64,000 nt of DNA from Mycoplasma haemocanis str. Illinois (GCF_000238995.1 NC_016638.1:1-64000); one strand, 5' to 3'. Shown: positions 46,424 through 57,420, numbered from the stretch's first letter. Program-made: numbers and translations. Notes: generated by a model from the sequence alone, not told the origin.

Positions 46424-46992
46424 TGTCTAAGGATAAGAAGAAAAAAGAGGTAGAGGCCGTTGAAGAAGTATCAGAATTAGATCAACTTAAGGCTCAACTT
46501 CAGGAATGAGAAGAGAAGTTTGTTAAGTTAGAGACAGAAAGTAATCAGAGATTATTAGAGTTTATAGATAAGAAGAGCAAAGAGGCTTCCGATATTGTTG
46601 CGAGAAAAGAGGAGGAGATAAGACAGAAATATAAGAGGGAATTGGAGGAAGCTAAAGACTATTTATATGAGAAGCCTTTAGCTTCTTTGGTAGGAGTTAT
46701 TTCTCAATTTGAAGCAGTCATAGAAATGACTGTAGATCCTAATATTTCACAATATTTAGTAGGGTTTAGAATGTTCTTGTCTCAATTTAATGATTTATTA
46801 AAGGAATTTTCTATTTCTATTATTGAACCAAAGGAGGGGGATGAGTTTGATTCTTCTTTTATGGAAGCTACTATGGTGGAGAAAGTTTTAGATGATTCTT
46901 TAAATAACAAGGTAATTAGTGTTTTTTCCAAAGGATATCGGTTAAAAGAAAGGATAATTAGGTTATCATCTGTTAAAGTAGGAAAAATTTAG
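46423..46992 (+). CDS. grpE: Nucleotide exchange factor GrpE
   Basis: Releases ADP from DnaK. 189 aa. Highly charged coiled-coil N-terminus (Lys/Glu-rich to about 75), then a beta domain with MEATMVEKVLDDSLNNKV and FSKGYRLKERIIRLSSVKV, the GrpE signature. One TGA is Trp. It follows dnaJ with TAATG coupling, the reverse of the usual grpE-dnaK-dnaJ order. Confidence 0.92.
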
Positions 46993-46994
46993 TT

Positions 46995-47864
46995 ATGGCA
47001 TTAGTTAGCGCGAGAGAGATTTTGCTTAAGGCTTATAAAGAGGGTTATGCTGTGGCTCAAATTAACACTAATAATCTTGAATGAACAAAGGCTATATTGC
47101 TTACTGTTCAAGAATTAAAGTCTCCAGTTATTATTGGTGCTTCTGAGGGGGCCATTAAGTATATGGGAGGCTTCAAAACTGTTGCGTCTTTGGTTAAAGC
47201 TATGATTGAGGATTTGGGAATTACAGTTCCTATTATTCTTCATTTGGATCACGGAAGCTATGAAGGGTGTAAAAAAGCCATGGATGCTGGTTTTAGTTCT
47301 GTCATGTTTGACGGCTCTCATTTCCCTATAGAAGAAAATTTTCAGAAATCTAAAGAAATTGTCGATTTAGCTAATTCTAGAGGTATTTCTGTAGAATTGG
47401 AAGTTGGAACTATTGGCGGGGAAGAGGATGGGGTTGTGGGAGCCGGAGAGAATGCTAGTGTTGAAGAATGTGTGAAAATTGGGGGTCTTGATTTGTCTAT
47501 GCTTGCTGCAGGAATTGGTAATATCCACGGTCCCTATCCAGATAACTGGAAAGGTTTAAATTTTTCTCTTCTTAAGGAAATATCGGATGCTGTCAAGAAG
47601 CCTATGGTTCTTCATGGGGGGACAGGCATTCCTGAGGATCAAATCAAGAAGGCCATATCTTTAGGTATTTCTAAAATAAACGTTAATACTGAATTACAAT
47701 TGGCTTTTGCATCTGCCACTAGGAAGTATATAGAAGAAAAGAATGATTTGAATATGTCTAAGAAAGGATTTGATCCTAGAAAGCTCCTTAAATATGGTTA
47801 TGATGGAATTTGTCAGGTAATTAGAGATAAGTTGACTATGTTTGGTTCTGTTGGAAAAGCTTAG
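46995..47864 (+). CDS. fba: Fructose-bisphosphate aldolase, class II
   Basis: Cleaves fructose-1,6-bisphosphate in glycolysis. 289 aa. Zinc and active-site blocks: LHLDHGSYEGC, SVELEVGTIGGEEDG, GNIHGPYPDNW, LHGGTGIPEDQI and INVNTELQLAF. One TGA at residue 30 is Trp. It ends the long operon from rnc; the next gene starts on the following base. Confidence 0.95.
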
Positions 47865-49772
47865 TTGCGCTTTCGTTCGCTACCCCCTTTCGCTTTATTC
47901 ACCACTGTAGTTGGCGCTTCTCTGTATTCTTTTGCTAATCCTTTATTTCTAACTTTTGTAGATTCTAGTTTTTTTCAAGATCCAATATTCTTTAATAAAT
48001 TTGAAGATAAGGATTTTGTATACAAGACTTCTATTCGTGAAGATTTAGAAGGAACTAAGGATTATTTTTTCAATAATTCTTTTAATCTTTATTGGAAGCG
48101 CAATAGTGACAATAGTAAATCCGTAGTTGGAAACGGTTTTCTCCTTAATATTCTATATCCTCCTGAGGTACATAAAGGAGATCCATATAGATACAGTTAT
48201 CGTCCAAAGTATTATTCTGCGGGGGAAGATTTGATTTTCTTAATAGGAACTTCTTTTTCTTTTGCGAAACAGCTATTTACTGGAATTAATAATTGAAGTT
48301 CAGAGGTAAATGAAAGTCAATCTCAATCTCTAGAATCGAAATCGAACGAGCAGAGTGACTTTGAATTTTACTTTTCCCATCCATATCCAGACAAAGATCT
48401 TCGTACTGGAATACTAGAACAAGATTATCTGTATAAATTAGGAGAGGAGAATTATTATCAAGGTAAAGAGTTTCTTCTCAATAAACCTCACTATATTAAA
48501 GTAGAAAAAAAGGATGTTTCTGTAGTATACGCGGCCGTAGATTTAAAGATTAATAAGAAGTTAATAGATTTTCCGCTTCGAAATTCTAATTTAATTTACC
48601 AGGAGTTAAAAGACATACACAAACGGGAAGCTGAATGGGTGGACAATATATATGGATATAAATTTGCTACTGATTTTGCAGTACTTCAACTTAAATTAAA
48701 AATCAAAGATTTAAGAGGCCCATTTCTAGAGTATTTAAAAAGACTTTACAGCAAGGAAGGAAAAATAGCGAAGGTTCCTAGGGCGAGTATCTCAGTTACT
48801 GACGGGAAGACAAATCCCATCTATTTAGCTGGTTGGTCTTCTCTTTCCGAGTATGAACAGAAAGTACATAAGTTTGATAATTTATTTATTGAAGCCAAAG
48901 CCAAAAGTAGCAGTAGTGCAGTAAGCGGTAAAACTCCTTCAGAAATAAACCACAGTAACTTTTCGTCCTCATTGGATCTAAATATATGTGAATCATTTGA
49001 ATCAGATAAGTGCTCCTCCTCCTCCTCCTCCTCCTACGAATATACGAATTTGGAATTCTTTCCGAATGATGTGGATGGAGTTCTATTTGTAAGTTTTCAA
49101 ATTAAGGATAAAAGAACAGATTTTATTTATCCCAAAAAGCGATCTGTAGCATATACTGGATTTAAAACCGGAGGCGCCACTGATGATAACTCTGAAACTC
49201 TTTCCCATTACAATTTAAATCAACAGGAAAAAAATCAAAGATTAAAGAATTTCTTGGCTGCCAAGCCAGAAGGATTGGCTAAGTGAAAGGAGTTGGAAGT
49301 GAGGTATGGATATTTCCCATTTCAGAATCTTAGAGATCACTTTAATAGAGTCTACTATGATCCTTATATTTCCAAAGATATAAACTCCTCTTCCCCTCTA
49401 GATATATTCACTTTAAATGGAAGTAAGTACATCAATATATCTCATCAGATAAATATACCTAACTTAGAGATGTCTAGATCTAAGGGGATGATGGCTCTTA
49501 TGAAGGATCCAGAAAAGAGGGAGAATGTTATGGTTGGTATGTACGAGGGTACTCGGGAGTGGACTAATCCCTTCTCTTTAAGTTCGAAATCGGTAGGTAA
49601 GGTAATGCTTTTCTCTTCTCCTTGGAGGTATGATTTGTTTACTAAAGATAATAAACTTTCTAAACCAACTTTGGCTGATAGTCTATCAAACAAGAATTCG
49701 AATTCGGACAAGCTCCTGGACAAGTTGATTTATAGAAACCAATTTTATTCTGGACTTTTCTCTAATATTTAG
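47865..49772 (+). CDS. Predicted secreted protein, eroded DUF31/MIP-type protease fold
   Basis: 635 aa from TTG right after fba. A signal-peptide-like start (basic RFR, then a hydrophobic stretch to SFANP) suggests export. Weak resemblance to the mycoplasma DUF31/MIP serine protease family: GNGFLLNI fits the GTGWLLDY block and TDFAVLQL fits DFAVIEI. The expected His motif (TNLHVA) aligns with TSFSFA, and the GSSGS motif with SRSKG, so a working triad is unlikely. A run of seven Ser codons, all TCC, lies near residue 387. The family link is tentative; otherwise it is a hypothetical surface protein. It overlaps convergent ktrA by 11 nt. Confidence 0.6.
49014..49034 (+). repeat. Pure (TCC)7 triplet repeat coding for polyserine
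   Basis: Seven identical TCC codons inside the secreted-protein gene, followed by TAC. It is uninterrupted, while nearby Ser codons vary. Length changes would alter Ser number without shifting the frame. Confidence 0.85.
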
Positions 49773-50487
49773 GACTCTTACTAAATAAATCCTTAACTTT
49801 ACTAATATCCTCTTTCTTACAAATTAAGCACAACAAATCTCCCACATCAATCACAGTCTCCCCATTAACTGGAACCTTAATTTCACCATCTCTCTTTTTA
49901 ATACTTACAATGGTTGCAGATAAGGTCTTTAAAGCGGCAATTTCATTTATTTTTCGAGCTCAAAGAGTTTTATTTAATACTGGCAATCTAATTACAAAAG
50001 TATCCATATTGTCCTTATCGAAGGAAAATAATTCCACATTCAAGTCATACATTGCTTTATAGGCTACTTTAATAGCAACTTCTTCTTCCAAAATAAAGGC
50101 AATCTTTATTCCTAAAGCATTCAATATTTTCCGATGCATACTATCTTTGGCCTTGCATAGAATATTTCCGACTTTAAGTTCCTTTAAGTTGGTGGCTATT
50201 ATTACTGATTCCCTCATACTAGTAATTCCTAGAATTACATAGTCAAAGTATTCAACTCCTATTTCAGCTAATTCGTTTATATTGGTACAGTCACAAGATA
50301 TCACGTGATCAAAGTCCTTTCCATATTCATTTATGATCTTAGAATCTTTCTCTAATACCGTAACTTTGTGACCCTCTTTTAGTAGAATTAACCCTACTTC
50401 GTAGTTGAACTTGTTTAGCCCGATTAGGCAATATTCTTTGTACGGCTTTCCTGATTTAAAGTTAAATAAACTATTTGTGGTAGACAA
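49762..50487 (-). CDS. ktrA: Potassium uptake regulatory protein KtrA/TrkA
   Basis: Cytosolic RCK subunit that gates the K+ channel KtrB. 241 aa from TTG. Rossmann region LIGLNKFNYEVGLILLKEG, then VTVLEKD with the acidic residue at the end of strand 2, and a C-terminal TrkA-C domain (about 165-241). The dinucleotide motif GxGxxG reads GLNKFN, so two glycines are gone. Diverges from ktrB with a 24-bp gap. TGA codon in LWARKINEI is Trp. Confidence 0.88.
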
Positions 50488-50511
50488 AATAAGAATCTAG
50501 GCTAAGTTTAG

Positions 50512-51993
50512 ATGGTCAATAAGGAAACTGATTTATTGTTCTTTAAGAATTTTTTAAAAAATCCCTTCGGTAAGACAATCTACCAAAAATTCTTAAGAGT
50601 ATATCTTTTAACCACTCTTGTTGGAGCTTTTCTATTATACCTGCCCATTTCCAGAAAAGAATCTTTAGATTTTTTTAGTGCCATTTTCATATCCCTTTCA
50701 GCTTTTTCTAATACGGGCTTAACTACCCACGTAACTTCTGATACTTTTAATTTCTTTGGGCAGTTAGTAATTTTATGTTTGATTCAGTTTGGGGGATTGG
50801 GATTTTTAACTGTTCTTATCTTTCTGTGATCTTGAATTAAGAGCGGGGGAAATATTAATGTTGAGCATAGGAGATTTCTTCACTTTGAAAGGGGAAGTTT
50901 TAAGAAAGTTGAGTCTTTAGAGACGGTAAAAGGAGGGATAACAGTCTTATTGGTAGCGGAGCTGGTTGGAGCAATTATACTGACAGTATTTTTCTATTTC
51001 GCTACTCCCGCTACTCAAAATTCGGAACATCTTCCTTCTGCGAAAGGAGATTTCTGAAAATCGTTGTGATACGCTATTTTCCATTCCGTATCAGCCACTA
51101 ATAATGCCGGATTTGATATATTAGGGAAACACTCCATTATGCCATATAGACATGGCGTTAATAATATCCTCTCAGCCGTTCTTTTGGTTGAGTCTGTGTT
51201 GGGAGGGATAGGATACCCAATTTTTTATGATTTGTATTTTTGAAGAAAGAATAAGAAATTGAGAAGAAATTACCAAGTTAGCCTCTTTACAAAGACTTGT
51301 TTAAGTACCTATTTTTTCATCTCTCTGATATCGGTCGTTTTAATAATTTTCTTTGAAACTATTCTAGGACTAGGCTATTCTAATTCTACTGTTCTATATC
51401 TTCCAGATAATGAATTGGGAAGCAAATTTGATAGGTTGTGAAACGTTATATACACCTCCTTCTCTGCTAGATCTGCAGGATTCTCTTCTATAGATATTTC
51501 TAAAGTCACCGAAGAGACTAAGTGACTTTTATCCATATTGATGTTTGTGGGAACATCACCCGCTTCAACTGGGGGAGGTATTAGGAACATCACTATATTT
51601 TTGATATTGGCCCGCATATTTTTCACCATAAGAGGAAGAAGGTACTTGACAATCTACAATAAAACAGTGAGCGAGAATATTATCACAGACGCTTATATGG
51701 TTTTCTCTGCGGCTTCTATATTAGTAATGTCCTCTATTTTTGTTATCACTATGTCTCTTCAAAGCAGACAATACAAAATTGGAGATGCATTCTTTGAAGC
51801 CACTTCCGCTTTTGGAACTGTGGGACTAACTTCAGGAGTTACTAAGTCTTGTAACTTTTTAGGTAAGCTTGTATTGATGCTTCTAATGTTTGTAGGACAA
51901 TTGGGAATCTCTAATGCTATTCTTTCTTTAACTAATCAACATCCTAAATTTAAAAATGCCCGTTATTGTGTGGAGACTTTGAGAATTATTTAA
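50512..51993 (+). CDS. ktrB: Potassium uptake channel subunit KtrB/TrkH
   Basis: K+-translocating membrane subunit, 493 aa. Four filter repeats are visible: SNTGLTT, TNNAGFDIL, RSAGFSSID and FGTVGLTSG. Helices flank each pore loop in the M1-P-M2 pattern. Several TGA codons are Trp. Its regulator ktrA lies head to head. Na+ coupling or rubidium use cannot be judged. Confidence 0.94.
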
Positions 51994-52008
51994 AATTCAG
52001 TTATTTAA

Positions 52009-53094
52009 ATGTTTGAGGATAAGATCAAGAGGATAGAGCACTCTCTATCCTATGATGATATCTTAATAAAACCAGCTCAATCCGCAGTTATTCCCTCTGA
52101 AGTTGATATATCTCTTAAGTTAGAAGAAAATATAACTCTTTCTATACCAGTATTCTCGGCGGCTATGGATACGGTTACTGGTTATGAAATGGCTAGAAGT
52201 ATTATTAAGTGTGGTGGCTGTGCTCCTTTACACAAGAACGTTTCGTCGGAGGAAAATGTAGTTTTAATAAAGAAATTGTTGGAGGAATTTGGTTCCGATA
52301 AGCCCATAGCAATCAGTATTGGTGTGGGTAATACATTCGAGGAAATAGACAGGTTTGTGGAGTCGGGAGCGAATGTTATGGTGGTGGATAGTGCTCATGG
52401 TCATTCTGAGAATGTTGGTAATTTAGTTGAATATATATCTAATAAACATCCAAATATATTCTTGATAGCAGGCAATATAGTTACTTCCGAAGGAGCTAAG
52501 TTCTTGATAGACAAAGGAGCTAAAGCTGTGAAGGTGGGGATTGGACCCGGTTCTATATGTACCACCAGAAAGGTGACTGGAATCGGAAGAGGTCAAGTTA
52601 GTGCCATAGCTGAAGTAGCGTCTTTTTGTCATGATAAAGGGATAATTGTTATTGCTGATGGTGGAATGAAGTCTTCAGATGAGATTATGAAATCAATTGC
52701 TTGTGGAGCTGATGCAGTAATGTTGGGATATATGTTTGCTGGTTGTGATGAATGTCCTGGAGAATTTTTAGATATAGAAGGGGAGAAATATAAGCTCTAT
52801 AGAGGGATGGGATCTTTGTCGGCTATGAAATCTGGGTCTTCGGGACGCTATAACAAGGATGTACTTTCTAATTGTAAGTGAGTTCCCGAAGGAATAGAGA
52901 GCTACGTTAAAGCAAAAGGATCAGTTAAGGAAGTACTACACGTAATAGAGTGATCTCTAAAGAGTGCTTTTGGCTATCTAGGCGCTAGAAATTTAAAAGA
53001 AGCTAAGGAAAAATCTGAGTTAGTGAGAATTAGCAAAGCCGGATTCAAAAGATCTGATGTTCATAGTATTTCTAAAGTTATTCCCACTCAATAG
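52009..53094 (+). CDS. guaB: IMP dehydrogenase without CBS domains
   Basis: Oxidises IMP to XMP, first step to GMP. 361 aa against about 490 for common forms. Barrel blocks: [33 protein letters not shown], the Cys loop [11 protein letters not shown] (Cys184), ADGGMKSS and the flap SGRYNKD with VPEGIE. Between residues about 85 and 98, where two CBS domains usually sit, there is only a short linker. So the core is complete and the Bateman module is missing. Convergent with guaA, overlapping 17 nt. Confidence 0.93.
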
Positions 53095-54616
53095 TTCCTG
53101 GAGGTTTTCCAGTGATGTCATAGACTACTCTAGAAACTCCTGGAATCTTGTTAACTATCTCATTTCCTATTTCTGTAAGTACATTCCAGTCCATATGAGC
53201 AGCTCTCGCAGTCATGAAATCATTAGTTTCTACTGCCCTTAGAACTACTACGTATCCATAATTCCTCTTATCTCCTTTAATTCCTACACTCATAGTATCG
53301 GTAAGAACCGCAAAAGCTTGAGAAAATCGAGAATATAAATTTTCACTTTTTAATTTCTCCATAAAAATCTCGTCCGCTCTCTTAATTAAGGCCAATTTCT
53401 CTTCAGTTATCTCTCCTATAATTCGGATAGCATATCCCGGGCCTGGAAAAGGATACCTATTCAGTATGAAACTAGGAAGATCTAGATTTTTACCTAATTC
53501 TCTCACTTCATTCTTAAACAAATCCGACAATGGCTCTATAACTGTAATATTCTCCCTTAATTCCGCAATAGTATTGTGATGAGTCTTTATGGTATGGGAA
53601 GAATCGCTTTTTTTACCCGACTCTATTAGGTCAGACTGTATAGTTCCTTGGGCTAAGAAAAACTTACCTTCCCCGGTTTTCTCCAAGAAGTTTTCAAAGG
53701 AATTCAGAAATAACTTCCCTATGATGCGTCTCTTCTCCTCGGGATTGGATATCCCTTTAAGAGCATTCATATATTTTTCCCTTTCATCTATGATGTGAAA
53801 ATTACTTCTCAATTCCCCCTTAAAGTAATCTATTACCCTCTTAATTTCTTTATCGGGGTAAAAACCGGTATCTATAAATACCCCTGTTACGTTATGTTCA
53901 CAAGATCTCTTAAGTAATTTAGCAACTACAGAAGAATCTACCCCCCCTGAAAGGGCAAGAAGAACCTTATTATTTCCGACTATATTTCTTATTTCTTCTA
54001 TTCTTTCCCCTAGGATTAAATCCATCTTCCATCATGGATTCAATCGGGAAATTAAAAATAAGAAATTCTTAATTATTCGATCTCCCCATTCAGAGTGATC
54101 TACCTCCGGATGGAATTGAACGGTGTACACCTTTTTCTCATCACATGCCGCAGCGGAACACGAATTCTCCCCTGCCGCAAGAACCTGAAATGCAGGGGAA
54201 GATTTAACCACTGAATCATTATGAGACATCCATACGTTAAATTCCAAAGGAACTCCATCCAAGAGTGGATGTTCTCTTAACTTTCGAATAGTGGTATTTC
54301 CAAATTCTGGGAATTCACCAAAGTTAAGTTCTCCACCTAACCTTTGGTGAAGGATTTGCATTCCATAGCATATTCCTAGAACCGGTTTATCTAGGGAGAT
54401 AAGAAAATCCAAAAGATGACGGTAATCTCCATCTACTGCGGATTCAGGCCCCCCGGAAAGAATAAATGATTGATAATGATCGGCTTTAGACTTGAATAGA
54501 GGGTCCCGACAACTGATTATGTCTGCTCGTATCTCAAAGATTTTTACCTTCTTGGCTATTAATTGAGAGTACTGAGAACCAAAATCTATAACTAATACCG
54601 AATCCCCTTTAATCAC
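53078..54616 (-). CDS. guaA: GMP synthase (glutamine-hydrolysing)
   Basis: Converts XMP to GMP. 512 aa from GTG. The class I amidotransferase domain has FGSQYSQLIA, GICYGMQ (nucleophile Cys) and QFHPEV. The ATP-pyrophosphatase domain has LSGGVDSS, then IDTGFYPDKE, LAQGTIQSDLIES, RYPFPGPG and the C-terminal KPPGTIEWE. Two adjacent Trp codons (TGA, TGG) join the domains. Overlaps trxB by 8 nt and faces guaB. Confidence 0.97.
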
Positions 54617-55568
54617 TTTCCTCTAAAGAATCTATATAGCTTTTAATAGATATAGCCGCAATAGCACCATCATTGGTGGCAGTAACCACTTGTCTTAAAT
54701 TTTTTGAAATTATATCCCCAGCAGCGTAGATTCCAGGTACAGAAGTTCTCATATTTTCATCCACTTTAAGAAATCCCCATTCATCTTTTTCTATGTCTAT
54801 GGATTTTAGAAATTCATTTTCAGGAATCAATCCCACGTAGAAGAAAACGCAGTCCCCCTCTAGCAGAGACTCTTCTTCCGTTTCCACATTTCTTACTTTT
54901 AGACCTATTATCTTATTATCCTTAACCTCTGCACCTATTGGAATATAGGGTGTATAGATCTCTATATTTTTTATATTTCTAGCCTTTTTTACAGAAATAG
55001 CTTCCGCCCTGAATTCTCTTCTTCTATGTACAAGTTTTACTTTGCTGGTGATATCTGATAAATAAATTGATTCTTCTACTGCTGAATTCCCCCCACCCAC
55101 AACAATAACTGGCCTCTCTCGATATAGATTTCCATCACATATGGCACAGTAGGATATTCCCTTTCCATAAAACTCTTTAACATTATCTATATCCAGCACA
55201 CGTTCCCTCATTCCGGAGGCAATTAGGATGGATTTAGATCTAAATAGTTGATTGTTTGCTGTACGTATTTTCCATGTCTTCTCTTCCTTTTCTACATCAA
55301 TAACTGTTCCAAAGTATTGTTTTACCCCATTATCTAATACTTGCTTAAGCATACTTTCTCCCAGAGTTGAACCATTCAACTTTAGATATCCAGGATAATT
55401 CTCAATATATAGAGTCTTATTTAATTTTCCTCCAGGCCAATCCTTCTCTATAAAGGCGGTTTTAAGGCAGGCTCGGGCTGAATATATTGCGGCGGTTAGG
55501 GAAGCTGGCCCCCCTCCTATTATGAAAAGATCAAATAATTCATCAGGTACTTGTGAATTAGAACTCAT
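54609..55568 (-). CDS. trxB: Thioredoxin reductase
   Basis: FAD/NADPH enzyme that reduces thioredoxin. 319 aa. FAD loop GGGPASLTAA (the usual third G is S), redox pair CAIC (141-144), NADPH loop VVGGGNSAVEE and YAAGDI at the C-terminus. Its ATG lies 7 nt after the CCA end of tRNA-Ile on the same strand. It ends 8 nt inside guaA. With sodA it forms the visible redox defence. Confidence 0.94.
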   Translation of the reverse strand: MSSNSQVPDELFDLFIIGGGPASLTAAIYSARACLKTAFIEKDWPGGKLNKTLYIENYPGYLKLNGSTLGESMLKQVLDNGVKQYFGTVIDVEKEEKTWKIRTANNQLFRSKSILIASGMRERVLDIDNVKEFYGKGISYCAICDGNLYRERPVIVVGGGNSAVEESIYLSDITSKVKLVHRRREFRAEAISVKKARNIKNIEIYTPYIPIGAEVKDNKIIGLKVRNVETEEESLLEGDCVFFYVGLIPENEFLKSIDIEKDEWGFLKVDENMRTSVPGIYAAGDIISKNLRQVVTATNDGAIAAISIKSYIDSLEESD

Positions 55569-55575
55569 GTAAAAC

Positions 55576-55652
55576 TGGTGGGACTAACGGGACTCGAACC
55601 CATAACCTTACCCTTATAAGAGGTACGCTCCGACCGATTGAGCTATAGTCCC
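55576..55652 (-). tRNA. tRNA-Ile with UAU anticodon
   Basis: 77-nt cloverleaf: acceptor GGGACTA/TAGTCCC, anticodon stem TACCT/GGGTA (one T-G), loop CTTATAA giving anticodon TAT, T arm ATGGGTTCGAGTCCCGT, encoded CCA. AUA is usually read by a CAU anticodon modified to lysidine by TilS; a direct UAU anticodon is rare and was described in Mycoplasma mobile. Confidence 0.9.
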
Positions 55653-55722
55653 TTCAGGATCTTACCGTTGACAGGCTTTTATAACTAAAGAGCCCACTAA
55701 TAGGACGTGAACAATTTTAGTA

Positions 55723-55743
55723 TTCTGGTATTTTATGCCAGAA
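55723..55743 (+). promoter_or_regulatory. Hairpin in the long leader of the first sigma gene
   Basis: Within the 219-bp gap 55653-55871, the longest truly non-coding gap seen. Stem TTCTGGTA / TGCCAGAA (8 bp, one T-G), loop TTTTA, no T run. A TTGACA at 55668-55673 lies upstream, but no -10 box sits at the normal distance. May be a leader element; function unknown. Confidence 0.4.
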
Positions 55744-55871
55744 ACTCTAATACTTATTCCCTATTAACGAAGAAGGGAGTGAATTTATTTCTCGGATTTC
55801 TTAAAAAATCTTTGAAAGTTATACGAGCTGATAATCGAATATAAGAAGAATTAGATATTTATCGAACTCAC

Positions 55872-57398
55872 TTGCCAACTCCTAAGAAAAAAAAGGCTAT
55901 TACAGCCAAGTCTACAACAAGAGTCAAAAAGACCGCTAAAAAGACTACCCGTACTAAGTCAACCCCCCAAAAGAAAAAAAGAGTACTAAGGAGAAGCACT
56001 ACTTTTAATACCGTTTATGAGAAAGTTCTTGAGATTAAGCAAGAGTTAGAGGAGTCTAAGAAGAGGTTTGTTTCTGACCAAGACGTAGGTGATGATTTCA
56101 AAGGATTTATTCTTGAGGCTAATACTAAGAAAGTACGTTTTGATTCTAAGGTAGCTTTAGACAAGATACTTAATCCTTTAATTCACCAGTCCTACAACGT
56201 TAAGAAAGGTAGATTTAAACTATCAAAGTCTACGCTTATTCTTGCTTTGGAAGACTACATGCCTATTCCAGAGGATAAGTGGGAAGATATTGCTCACAAA
56301 CTTTCCATGAAGGGAATTAGCATTGAGGAGCTTACTCCTGAGGAAGAGGAAGCTCATTACGAATATCAAGACGGGAAAAGTTTGGAGGACTGAAAACGTG
56401 AGAGCAAGGCGGATAAGACCGGAGATGCGTCCAAATCTTTTTTATCAACTCTTCACTTCTCCAAGATGCTTACTGCTGAGGAGGAAAGGAAGTTGGCTAA
56501 GTTGATGGATAATCCGGACCTACGTCCCTTTGCCGTGAAGCAATTGATGACTTCTAACCTTCGTTTGGTTATCTCTATTGCGAAAAAGTATTTGAATAGA
56601 GGATTCAGCTTGGGAGATTTAGTTCAAGAAGGGGTTTTCGGTCTGATGAAATCCATTCAGAAATTTGACTATAAGTTCGGAAATAAGTTCTCCACCTATG
56701 CAACATGATGAATTCGTCAGTCTATTACTAGAGCGATAGCCGATCAGGCTCGAATTATTAGAATTCCCGTTCATATGGTGGAGGTTATTAACAAGTTTGT
56801 TAAAGCGGAGAAGGACCTAATTTTGAAGAATGGAGAAGAGCCAACTATTGAGCAGTTAGCGCAAGAGATGCAAAAGTACAGCTCTCAATATACAGTTCAA
56901 AAAGTTAGTGATATTAAGAAGTTAAATATTGATTTAGTTTCTCTAGATAAACCTATTGCCCATAACGAAACTTCTAACTTTTCTGATTTTGTTCAGGATG
57001 AAGAGGCTGCTAGTTCAGAAGAAGTAGCTGCTTCCACACATAAATCCATGGTTCTTCAGGAATTTCTTGAATCAACTTTAGAGGATGATGAGCTGTTGAT
57101 GATCCATATGCATTATGGACTAATGGAATTTAAAAGTCCCCATACCATAGAACAAATAGTTAGTGAAAGGCTTCTTAACCCTAAATACAAAGGTGTTCTT
57201 AAGAATAAGGCTATTAATTTCGTTATTAATGGAATGCTTGAAAAGCACAAAGTTCTCACTCCTGAGGAGTGAAAGAAGGAAAAAGCTAAGGTTGAGAATT
57301 TTGTTCGTAAGAAGATCTCCCAAGCTTTGCGTAAGTTGAAAAAACCTTCTAAGAATGGGAAATATAGGACTATTTTCGGATTTAGCGGGAATACTTAG
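55872..57398 (+). CDS. rpoD: RNA polymerase primary sigma factor RpoD (copy A)
   Basis: Housekeeping sigma-70, 508 aa from TTG. A Lys/Arg-rich tail (1-40) is followed by a region 1.1-like segment ([21 protein letters not shown]), region 2 ([43 protein letters not shown]) and region 3.0 ([15 protein letters not shown]). In region 2.4 the -10 contact residues Gln283 and Thr286 are kept. Region 4.2 starts normally (HTIEQIV, 424-430) but about 45 residues intervene before [14 protein letters not shown]. This is the more canonical of two paralogs. A degenerate copy and copy B follow. Confidence 0.93.
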
Positions 57399-57420
57399 TG
57401 ACTTACTATCATGTTGTTTT

